Below are positions 14,501 to 20,085 of a stretch of 20,085 nt of DNA, one piece after another. Within the stretch, counting starts at the first letter, position 1. Each line of letters starts with the position of its first letter. The notes under the pieces were generated by a model, which was given only the letters and a program-made list of their open reading frames with translations, was not told the DNA's origin and searched no databases. Position numbers and translations under genes: made by a program. This DNA comes from DASPXK01 sp035637315 (lineage in GTDB: Bacteria; Chloroflexota; UBA6077; JACCZL01): NCBI GenBank assembly GCA_035637315.1, contig DASPXK010000176.1:1-20085 (forward strand), in the 5' to 3' direction.

Positions 14501-15729
14501 AGGTAGGTGTGGTGGGATGGGTTGCCGAAATAGTCCGGTACGAGGAAGCCGATCAGGCGATCGCGGGACAGCGCGTACCCGGCCGCCTCCGAGTAGCTCG
14601 TCCACCCGACCCGCACGTTGGACCCGATAACTTCGCCGAACGGGACGAGCTGGATGGCGGCCAGCGCCGCGCCCAGGCCGACCATGGTCAGCGCGGCCAG
14701 TCCGACCCCAACCGTGCGCGGCCAGCGGCCGGCCCAGATCTCGCCGAGCAGGCGCACGGCCGTGTACAGCCCGGCCGTCAGCAGCAAGTACAGGCTCATC
14801 TCCAGATGGCCCGCCAGGAATTGCAGCCCGACAATGGCGGCCCCCAGCGCGACCCATCCGGTAGGGGCGCACCCGCGTGTGCGCCCTTTAGGGCGGACAC
14901 TCAGGTCCGCCCCTACGGATCGCGCCGCTGTCCCCTCCGCCCCTGGCCCCTGATCCCTGACCTCTGGCCCCGCGAAGCGCACTTGTTCCTGGCCCCTTCC
15001 TCCTCCCCCCTGGATCAACCGCTCGATGACGGCCAGCAAGGCCGGCAGCCAGATGGCGGTGCTGACGACCATGGGCCACAGGAAGCTGACGACCAGATAG
15101 CCACAGAAGCCGAACGTGATGCCGGCTAGCATGCCGCCCAGCCGTGTGGCGCCCAGCGTTCGCGTCAGCCAGCAGGCGAACAGCGCGCCGAGCCAGAGGT
15201 GAAGCGCCAGGAACCAGGCGTAGGCTTGGGGCAGGGGTAGGACGAAGAAGAGGACCCCAAACGGGTACAGCGAGCCGTTCTGCGCGGCCGCCAGAAAGGG
15301 CTGGCCGCCCAGGATGAACGGGTTCCAAAGCGGGAACTGGCCGGCGGCGTAGGCGCCAGCCGCGAATTGCTTCCAGGAATAGTTCTGGAGGATGGCGTCC
15401 GCGATCAGCGGATTGTGGGGCAGCTGGACCCCGTACTCGGCGGCGTGGGCGCGCCAGGGTGGATAGAGGAACAGATCGTCGATCGGCAGCAACGCCTGGC
15501 CAGGGAGCAGCCCGCGCCCCACGAACAGGAGCGCGAGCGCGGCGAAACAAAGCGGTATCGCCGTTCGCCGAGCCGTCTGTACGCAGCCCCCTACGCGGCG
15601 CCCCAGCGGCGCGCGAACTCGAGCAGCAGCCGCACCCCAACTCCGGTCGCGCCATCGGATGGCAGATAGGGCGGGACCGGCGGGCGGCCCTCCGTGTAGG
15701 CGGTCCCGGCGATGTCGAGGTGCACCCAC
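11497..15729 (-). CDS. YfhO-like GT-C membrane protein fused to a polysaccharide flippase
   Basis: One uninterrupted frame of about 1,360-1,410 residues. The first two thirds look like YfhO, a GT-C type membrane protein that in Firmicutes puts lipid-carried sugars on teichoic acids: many membrane helices, early 'LLPIDDLFLYPPW' and 'FPLWNPFILGGQPFLAAAQNGSLYP', then a soluble part with 'LLDLLNVKYVLTS' and 'EGWSATVDGVATPVLRANALVRAV'. From about residue 928 (AIQRVLKNTAFPMATSFLNKA) it becomes a complete oligosaccharide flippase (RfbX/Wzx, MATE-like) with about 12-14 helices. Two activities in one chain would suit flipping and transfer of a lipid-linked sugar, an inference. The start is unclear: no ATG, GTG or TTG lies between the pepA stop and the first helix, and the only usual start, GTG 15729, overlaps pepA by 139 bases. 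A repeat-derived stretch lies near residues 245-290. Confidence 0.85.
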   Translation of the reverse strand: MGAPRHRRDRLHGGPPAGPALSAIRWRDRSWGAAAARVRAPLGRRVGGCVQTARRTAIPLCFAALALLFVGRGLLPGQALLPIDDLFLYPPWRAHAAEYGVQLPHNPLIADAILQNYSWKQFAAGAYAAGQFPLWNPFILGGQPFLAAAQNGSLYPFGVLFFVLPLPQAYAWFLALHLWLGALFACWLTRTLGATRLGGMLAGITFGFCGYLVVSFLWPMVVSTAIWLPALLAVIERLIQGGGGRGQEQVRFAGPEVRDQGPGAEGTAARSVGADLSVRPKGRTRGCAPTGWVALGAAIVGLQFLAGHLEMSLYLLLTAGLYTAVRLLGEIWAGRWPRTVGVGLAALTMVGLGAALAAIQLVPFGEVIGSNVRVGWTSYSEAAGYALSRDRLIGFLVPDYFGNPSHHTYLDLLDGQVRSVEHVRANGEQRSDTEWGGQNYVEGTAYVGVLPLLLALVGLSVRPSAGARALAIVAGVSLLLAFGTPLYAVLFYGVPGVNQLHTPFRWVYPFSLCAAVLAGLGAGTLGPSAVRARPGVLVGAGGAVLGAALVVALLVGLPFREAIVGQAARLLARSPDLRAGFGDARALFSYEYLNLLGFGLLLAASGLALWFAARQRTTITTAAAAVLLVGDLFSFGIGFNSAAGTRSLELVPDSIRAIQTDPGLYRVVTYGEDDTLPSNTNMLFGLQDVRGYDTIILRDYVDYLDLIEPQRGVAFSKVAKLFDQRSLGSPLLDLLNVKYVLTSKRVDLLGHSLLYEGEGVRVYRNEGALPRAFVVAGVQPASDHAAALRMVGDPAFDPRRWAVVEGWRGEPRPSGRSAVGAEIVEYGGNRVVARAEAAEPAMLVLGDVFFEGWSATVDGVATPVLRANALVRAVLLEPGPHEVVFEYRPVSFRIGAFISFVAAIGLVGLAGLAAWGRLGKRAETGSAIQRVLKNTAFPMATSFLNKAVDVAFAIVMFRILQAEGVGAYTFAGVLVGYLDILIGFGLGTLITREVARDRAIAGRYLGNALALRLLLWLGSVGLVALVVGPAADVMRISPPIALAIWLLLIAGLPSILSNALSALFQAHELMEYPAAVTVLTTLLKVSLGLFALLAGWGYVGLAGVAVATNVVTACVLLGLCMRTIGWPGLRFDVALGRWMASVSLPLMVNNLLNTLFFRIDALLLKPMAGDVVLGWYSTAYRFVDGLQIIPASFVLAVFPLLSRHAEGDRAALARASAISLKALLIVAFPISVGTTLLAEPIILLFAGPGYLPHSAVALQILIWFLPISFVNGLTQYLLIAANRQRWITASFLVGGTFNLVANLALIPTYGYLAASAVTVASELVLLGPFWYAVRQEVPTIGLLGLAWRPALAALVMGVPVWVVRDWSALVAVPVGASVYGAALLALRALDADERTVLKGLFQRRLSRPGP
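14856..14990. repeat. Palindromic repeat cluster inside the YfhO-flippase gene
   Basis: The outer arms ATCCGGTAGGGGCG (14856-14869) and CGCCCCTACGGAT (14908-14920) pair with one bulge. Between them are two 8-base hairpins with 6-base loops: 14865-14872 with 14879-14886, and 14891-14898 with 14905-14912. A tract with repeated CCCTGGCCCC/GATCCCTGA-like units follows (about 14931-14970), then a 23-base stretch (14968-14990) identical to 17493-17515. All of it is read through in frame as part of a loop between membrane helices. Confidence 0.8.
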
Positions 15730-17123
15730 GGTCGGCCGTCGACGAAGTTCTGGAGGAAGGCGGCAGCGGTGATCGCCCCGCCCGGGCGTCCGGCCGAATT
15801 CTTGATGTCGGCGATGGTGCTCTCGATATCCTTGCTGTACTCGCGCCAGAGCGGCAGCGGCCAGACCCGCTCGCCCGACACGTCGCCGGCCTCACGCATC
15901 AGGGCCAACAGCCCCTCGTCGTTGCCCATCGCGCCGGTGGCGTGGTGACCGAGCGCCACGACGCACGCTCCGGTCAACGTCGCCAGATCGACGATCGCGT
16001 CAGGCCCCTGCTCCGCCGCGTAGGCTAGCGAGTCGGACAGGATCACGCGGCCTTCTGCGTCTGTGTTGTTCACCTCGATGAAGCGGCCGCTGTACGTCTG
16101 GAGAACGTCGCCCGGTTTGTAAGCGGTGCCGCCTGGCAGGTTCTCCGTGGCGGCGAAGACGCCGAGCACGTTGAGCGGCAGCGCCAGGTCGGCGGCGAGC
16201 TGGACGAAGCCGACCACCGTCGCGGCACCGGACATATCGTGCTTCATGTTCTCCATGTGCTCGGACCCCTTGATCGAGATGCCACCGCTGTCGAAGGTGA
16301 TCCCCTTGCCCACCACCGCCAACGTCTTGGCGTCTGGTCCGCCGCCGGTGTAGCGCAGGACGACGAAGCGTGGCTCTTCGGCGCTGCCCGAGTTGACCGC
16401 CAGGATGGCGTTCATGCCCTTCTCGCGCAGCTCTTCTTTGCCCCACACCTCGCACGCCACCCCGCGTGACTCGGCCATCAGCCGCGCCTTTTCGGCCAGG
16501 TACGTCGGGGTCACTACGTTGCCTGGACCCTGCGACAGATCGCGCGCCAGCCCAACCGCGTCGGCCGCGCACACCGCCTCGCGCGCGGTGGTCTCATACA
16601 CTTCGGCGCGGTCCTCGTCCCGCTCGACCAGGGTGATCTCCTCTACTTTGCCCGCCGGGCGCTCGGGTGGGCTCTTGAATTCATCGTACGCGTAGAGGCT
16701 CAGCAGGCTGGCTTCGACGACGGCCCGCGCCGCCAGCCGAGCCTCCAGGCCGCCAGCCCCGGCCCCGTGGACGATGGTCGCGAATCGAGTGAGCCGAAGG
16801 TCGCGGGCGCGACGCGCGGCCGAAGCCGCGGCGACCCGAATCGCTTCCAGATCGAAGTCCTCCCGCTTGCCGAGTCCGACCACGGCCACTCGGTCTGCCG
16901 CCAGGCGCGAGCGGTCGCCCTGATTGTGGACGATCGTCATCTCCCCGAGTGCGCCGCTGATCTCGCCGTCGTCGATCAGCCGCCCGAGCAATCCGTCGAG
17001 CGCCTCGTCGACGCCCGCCGTCGCGCCCCCGGGCCGGCCCGTCCCCTCGAACAGGTTCACGACCAGCAGTGGCGTGCGGAGCTCGGTCAGCTGTGTTCGG
17101 ATAACCTTGACGTCGACGTCCAT
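15591..17123 (-). CDS. pepA: Leucyl aminopeptidase (M17 family)
   Basis: 510 residues from ATG 17123, which has GGAG about ten bases upstream. M17 aminopeptidases remove N-terminal residues, often Leu, with two metal ions, and form cytoplasmic hexamers. The metal and catalytic segments are present at the positions expected from E. coli PepA: VGKGITFDSGGISIKG (Lys near 268 and Asp), MKHDMSGAA (Asp near 293), and NNTDAEGRVILSD (Asp and Glu near 352-354). The C-terminal part, 'SAGRPGGAITAAAFLQNFV...WVHLDIAGTA', is also typical. The N-terminal domain is of normal length. A -10-like box at 17200-17195 would give a leader of about 65 bases. The YfhO-flippase frame follows, with an overlap or no gap. 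Confidence 0.96.
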   Translation of the reverse strand: MDVDVKVIRTQLTELRTPLLVVNLFEGTGRPGGATAGVDEALDGLLGRLIDDGEISGALGEMTIVHNQGDRSRLAADRVAVVGLGKREDFDLEAIRVAAASAARRARDLRLTRFATIVHGAGAGGLEARLAARAVVEASLLSLYAYDEFKSPPERPAGKVEEITLVERDEDRAEVYETTAREAVCAADAVGLARDLSQGPGNVVTPTYLAEKARLMAESRGVACEVWGKEELREKGMNAILAVNSGSAEEPRFVVLRYTGGGPDAKTLAVVGKGITFDSGGISIKGSEHMENMKHDMSGAATVVGFVQLAADLALPLNVLGVFAATENLPGGTAYKPGDVLQTYSGRFIEVNNTDAEGRVILSDSLAYAAEQGPDAIVDLATLTGACVVALGHHATGAMGNDEGLLALMREAGDVSGERVWPLPLWREYSKDIESTIADIKNSAGRPGGAITAAAFLQNFVDGRPWVHLDIAGTAYTEGRPPVPPYLPSDGATGVGVRLLLEFARRWGAA

Positions 17124-17194
17124 TATCGACCTGCTCCGCCGCGTACAGGCAGCGCTCACTCGGGCCTACGCGCCCTGGGTCTGACAGGTCGGCC

Positions 17195-17200
17195 AGTATA
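17195..17200 (-). promoter_or_regulatory. -10-like box for pepA
   Basis: On the minus strand GCTATACTGG contains TATACT. It sits just after the stop of the DUF2142 gene (17220), so pepA and the fusion gene probably form their own transcript. No -35 box is evident. Confidence 0.4.
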
Positions 17201-17219
17201 GCACAGCCCTCCACGCTCT

Positions 17220-18656
17220 CTAGCGAAAGGCCGGTGCAGCGAAGCGGAACAGCACGACGAGGTCGAGCAGGCCGAGTCCGACGCCGAGGGCGGCCGCTAT
17301 CGCGGCAGCTCGGAATCTTGAAGCGAGTCGGCACCAGCCCAGGGAGAGCAGCACGCCGATGGGCACCAGGGCGGGGAACAGGTAGCGGCCCTGGGCCTGG
17401 ATGAAGCTCAAGTTGTAGGCGGCGACCTCGAGGAAAACCAGGAGCACGGCGGCGACCAGGATGGCGAGCTGGGCCCGCCCTTCATCCCCCAACCCCGCGA
17501 AGCGCACTTGTTCCTTCCCCCTCAAGGGGGGAAGGGGGGCGCGCACACCCCTCTCCCCTTGAGGGAGAGGGCCGAGGGGTGAGGGCGGGACGGCAAGCCC
17601 CACCACCCCCAATAGCGTCAGCCCCAGGTACAGCAGGTAGACCCAGTCCGGCAGCACGACCCCCATCCAGCCGAACTGGCCCCAGAAGCTTCGAAACAGG
17701 ACTCGAAGGAAGTAGTCGACTGCGCCGGCGTCCAGGCTGGCCCACTCGGGCTGGCCGACCACGACCTGGGCGTGGCGGGCGGTGGCCAGCGGATCAGTCC
17801 AGCCGTACACCATCGCGTTGCGGACCAGCCACCAGCTCGACACGGCTAGGGCAGCCACAACGGCGAGCCCGACCCGCCGGATCGCCAGCCCGCCGCGAGG
17901 CGCCCCTGTGGGGGCAGGGCATGCCGTGCCGGGCTGCTGGTATTCGGCAATTGCCAAGACCGCTAGGCCCAACGGCACATAGATGTAGACCGTCAGCTTG
18001 GTGAGCACGAGCAGACCCAGCAAGAGGCCCAGCCCCAGGGCCCCGCGGTCGCCAAAGCCGTTACGCGCTCCGGCCAGCAGCGCCAGCACGGTCAGCGCGG
18101 CCAGCGCGTTGGCCAGACTGTCGTTGTTGATGGCGGCCGAGATGGCCGTGTACATGGGAATGAACGCGGCCGTGGCCGCCGTCAGCAGTCCCACAGCCGG
18201 CCAGTTGGGGCAGACCTGGCGCCCAACGGCGAACGCGGCCCAGACGACTCCCGCGCCCAGGACGATGGACAGGGCCTTGAGGACCAGGACGTGCCCCGCC
18301 AGAGAGAGACGGCCGCTGGCCCGGTACGCGGCTGCCGCGATCAGGTAGTACAGGGGCGGCTGGTGACCCTCGTAGCGGATCGAGTCGATCGCCGAGTCGT
18401 CCGGGAAGCGGCTCGCCTTCAGGCGCTCGAGCAGGTCGGCGTCCCAGTCGCCGGCTTGAAGGACCGGCAGGTGTCCGGTTTCGGCCAACTCGCGGACGTA
18501 GTTGAAGTGGGCCGGCTCGTCAGGGTTGTTCCAGCGCGGGGTGGCCAGGGCATAGCCGATGGCCAGCGCGAGGTAGCCAGCCAGGATGAGGGCCAGCAGC
18601 GGCCCGACCGTAGAGCGGCGCTTCGAAGAAGTCTCGCCAACCTGGCTAGCTGTCAC
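17220..18656 (-). CDS. DUF2142-family membrane protein, GT-C glycosyltransferase-like
   Basis: 478 residues from GTG 18656 with about ten or eleven membrane helices. Near the N-terminus, after helix 1, is RWNNPDEPAHFNYVRELAETG, whose DE pair (Asp46, Glu47) matches the acidic pair of GT-C enzymes facing the outside. EGHQPPLYYL (97-106) and IQAQGRYLFPALVP (starting near 419) are typical of DUF2142. The family is predicted to use lipid-phosphate sugars; the acceptor here is unknown. It starts 32 bases after the metG stop and may share its mRNA. Two loop regions look repeat-derived: GTACPAPTGAPRGG (about 243-256) and PPSPLGPLPQGERGVRAPLP...GKEQVRFAGLG (about 356-390). Without them the protein looks ordinary for the family. 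Confidence 0.87.
   Translation of the reverse strand: MTASQVGETSSKRRSTVGPLLALILAGYLALAIGYALATPRWNNPDEPAHFNYVRELAETGHLPVLQAGDWDADLLERLKASRFPDDSAIDSIRYEGHQPPLYYLIAAAAYRASGRLSLAGHVLVLKALSIVLGAGVVWAAFAVGRQVCPNWPAVGLLTAATAAFIPMYTAISAAINNDSLANALAALTVLALLAGARNGFGDRGALGLGLLLGLLVLTKLTVYIYVPLGLAVLAIAEYQQPGTACPAPTGAPRGGLAIRRVGLAVVAALAVSSWWLVRNAMVYGWTDPLATARHAQVVVGQPEWASLDAGAVDYFLRVLFRSFWGQFGWMGVVLPDWVYLLYLGLTLLGVVGLAVPPSPLGPLPQGERGVRAPLPPLRGKEQVRFAGLGDEGRAQLAILVAAVLLVFLEVAAYNLSFIQAQGRYLFPALVPIGVLLSLGWCRLASRFRAAAIAAALGVGLGLLDLVVLFRFAAPAFR
17493..17585. repeat. Palindromic repeat cluster inside the DUF2142 gene, including CCCTCTCCC-type copy 4
   Basis: The first 23 bases (17493-17515) are identical to 14968-14990 in the fusion gene. 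Two 9-base hairpins with 5-base loops follow: CCTTCCCCC/GGGGGAAGG (17513-17535) and CCCTCTCCC/GGGAGAGGG (17549-17571). The latter has the same tail type (GCCGAGGGGTGAGGG) as the intergenic copies. The whole cluster is read in frame on the minus strand. Confidence 0.8.
17911..17930. repeat. Near-palindrome inside the DUF2142 gene
   Basis: Bases 17913-17930 are a palindrome with eight of nine pairs (arms GGCAGGGCA and TGCCGTGCC). It is preceded by GGGG and a CCCCTGTGGGG-like palindrome. It encodes the Pro/Gly/Ala-rich loop CPAPTGAPRG, unlike the surrounding membrane helices. Confidence 0.5.
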
Positions 18657-18688
18657 GCCCGCAAGGACCCCGGGAGACGGCCCTTCGC

Positions 18689-20085
18689 CTAGGTCGTCTC
18701 GATCTTGGCGAACAGGGGCGTCGGGGTCGGCAGCGCCTGTCCCGAGGGCACGGCTGAACAGGCCCAGCCGTGCGCCTCGAGTGAGTCCGAGTAGCCCAGC
18801 AGCTCGTGGAGGCGCGCCGAGCTGAATGGCAGGAACGGCGCGAACAGCACCTTGAGGGCGTTGATCAGGTTGAGCAGCGTGCCGATCGTCGCCCCAGCCT
18901 GTGCGGTGTCCTCCCTGACCTGTCGCCAGGGCGCCTTCTCGTCGAAGTACCGATTGCCGAACTGGGCCAGCGCCATCACGTCGCGGATCGTCTCCTTGAA
19001 GTGCACGGCCTCGAGCTGGCAGGTGATCTGGGTGAAGGTCTGATCGATCCGCTCCGCGACGAGCGGGTCGGTCGCGCCGTCGCCGGGCACGCGCCCGTCG
19101 AAATACCGCTGGACGAACGTCAACGTGCGGTGGACCAGGTTGCCCCAGGTGGCCACCAGCTCGTCGTTGTTGCGGCGCACAAGCTGGTCGTACGAGTAGT
19201 CCGTGTCGGCCGACTCGGGCGCGTTGGCGGTCAGGTAATAACGAATCGGGTCCGGGTCGAGGGTCTTCAACAGATCGGGCACGGTCGTCCCGATGCCGGC
19301 GCTCTTGGACGCCTTGGCCCCGCCGAAGTTCATGTATTCGTTGGAAGGCACGTCCCAGGGCAGGATCGTGTCACCTCTTCCCATCAGGATGGCCGGCCAG
19401 ATGACCGTGTGGAACGGGATGTTATCCTTGCCGATGAAGTAGTACTGGCGTGCTTCGGGGTCCTTCCACCAGGGCTGCCAGCCTGCCGGGTCACCGCGCC
19501 TCTCGGCCCACTCGACGCTGGCCGAGAGGTAGCCGGTGCAGGCTTCGATCCAGACGTAGATGCGCTTGTCCTCGTAGCCCTCGACGGGAACGGGCACACC
19601 CCAGTCCAGGTCGCGCGTCACGGCTCGCGGCTGGAGGCCGCCCTCGAGAAAGTTGAGCGTGAATCGGTAGGCGTTCGGCCGCCAGTGGCTCATCGGACGC
19701 GCCCAGTCGAGCAGGCGCTGGTTCAGCTTCGGCAGGTCGAGGAAGAAATGGGTGGTGGAGCGCTGGACCGGCCGCTCGCCGGTTAGCTTGCTGGCCGGGT
19801 TGATGAGCTGGATCGGGTCTAGCAGGCGCCCGCAGTTCTCGCACTGGTCGCCCCGCGCGCGCTCGTAGCCACAGTGTGGGCAGGTCCCCTCGACGTAGCG
19901 GTCGGGCAGGAATCGCCTCGCCTTCTGGTCGTAGAACTGCTCGACGGCCTCCTCGAACAGGTAGCCGTTCTTCAGCAGGATCAGGAACTCGTCCTGGACC
20001 ACGCGCCGGTGCGTGTCGGTGCCTGTTCGAGTGTACAGGTCGTAGCTGACGCCCAGGTCGCGCCAGTAGCCCAGGAACTCCTCGT
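18689..20085 (-). CDS. metG: Methionyl-tRNA synthetase, N-terminus beyond the window
   Basis: The visible 465 residues end at TAG 18689; the N-terminal part with the HIGH motif lies past the right edge. MetG charges tRNA-Met with methionine. Seen here: the connective segment with a four-cysteine zinc knuckle (CPHCGYERARGDQCENCG), DWGVPVP, the methionine-pocket region KRIYVWIEACTGYLSAS, YYFIGKDNIPFHTVIWP and the KMSKS loop, written KASKS (GGAKASKSAGIG). The anticodon-binding helices follow (TWGNLVHRTLTFVQRYFDGRVP). The protein ends at 'PTPLFAKIETT' and has no C-terminal EMAP-like tRNA-binding domain, as in the shorter bacterial form. The ligands CxxC...CxxC are all kept. It is probably the first gene of a unit with the DUF2142 gene, 32 bases downstream. 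Confidence 0.96.
   Translation of the reverse strand, partial: EEFLGYWRDLGVSYDLYTRTGTDTHRRVVQDEFLILLKNGYLFEEAVEQFYDQKARRFLPDRYVEGTCPHCGYERARGDQCENCGRLLDPIQLINPASKLTGERPVQRSTTHFFLDLPKLNQRLLDWARPMSHWRPNAYRFTLNFLEGGLQPRAVTRDLDWGVPVPVEGYEDKRIYVWIEACTGYLSASVEWAERRGDPAGWQPWWKDPEARQYYFIGKDNIPFHTVIWPAILMGRGDTILPWDVPSNEYMNFGGAKASKSAGIGTTVPDLLKTLDPDPIRYYLTANAPESADTDYSYDQLVRRNNDELVATWGNLVHRTLTFVQRYFDGRVPGDGATDPLVAERIDQTFTQITCQLEAVHFKETIRDVMALAQFGNRYFDEKAPWRQVREDTAQAGATIGTLLNLINALKVLFAPFLPFSSARLHELLGYSDSLEAHGWACSAVPSGQALPTPTPLFAKIETT

Noticed and set aside
13087..15129. 680-residue open frame on the plus strand opposite the YfhO-flippase gene
   Set aside because: It is rich in Arg, Gln and Asp, shows no domain, and mirrors a clearly conserved membrane protein on the other strand, as expected in GC-rich DNA.
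18806..19786. 326-residue open frame on the plus strand
   Set aside because: It lies fully opposite metG, which has strong family motifs; the frame has no recognisable features.

Overview
The window is GC-rich chromosomal DNA from a bacterium, most likely a member of the Chloroflexota. This placement is an inference from the gene mix: DUF2142 and YfhO GT-C-like membrane proteins, a Ski2-like helicase, a luciferase-family oxidoreductase, and Pro/Thr-rich sequence. It also rests on many short G/C-rich palindromic repeats between and inside genes. No rRNA, tRNA, CRISPR array or transposase gene was seen. Both window ends cut through genes.

Layout. 1-204 (-) is the start of a secreted, possibly glycoside-hydrolase-like protein, divergent from 536-2338 (+), an adenine-deaminase-family amidohydrolase. 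2339-2884 is a gene-poor stretch with a terminator-like structure, a Pro/Thr-rich coding-like remnant and a repeat. 2885-3886 (+) is a luciferase-like oxidoreductase. 3942-7131 (-) is a probable operon: an HExxH protein, then a membrane-anchored glycerophosphodiester phosphodiesterase overlapping it by 4 bases, then an anchored GH5-like glycosidase. Upstream of it, in the same direction, is the Ski2-like helicase (7213-9603) and a decayed MFS transporter (9674-10030). 10163-11243 (+) holds moaC and mogA of molybdenum cofactor synthesis. An island of nested inverted repeats (11215-11483) supplies the end of mogA. 11497-20085 (-) holds metG (partial), a DUF2142 membrane protein, leucyl aminopeptidase, and a giant YfhO-flippase fusion protein.

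How the genes fit together. moaC and mogA act at two steps of molybdopterin synthesis. The DUF2142 protein and the YfhO-flippase fusion both point to lipid-linked sugar chemistry at the cell envelope, and the fusion joins a likely flipping step to a likely transfer step in one chain. The GH5-like, GDPD and HExxH genes look like an envelope or extracytoplasmic set. The remaining genes are housekeeping or solitary metabolic genes.

The most unusual signal is a set of palindromic repeats inserted in frame in two different membrane-protein genes. They share a 23-base identical stretch read in the same frame (peptide EQVRFAG). Two genes also have a -10-like box exactly six bases before a start codon, which suggests leaderless mRNAs. 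No wholly new defence or mobile system could be identified.
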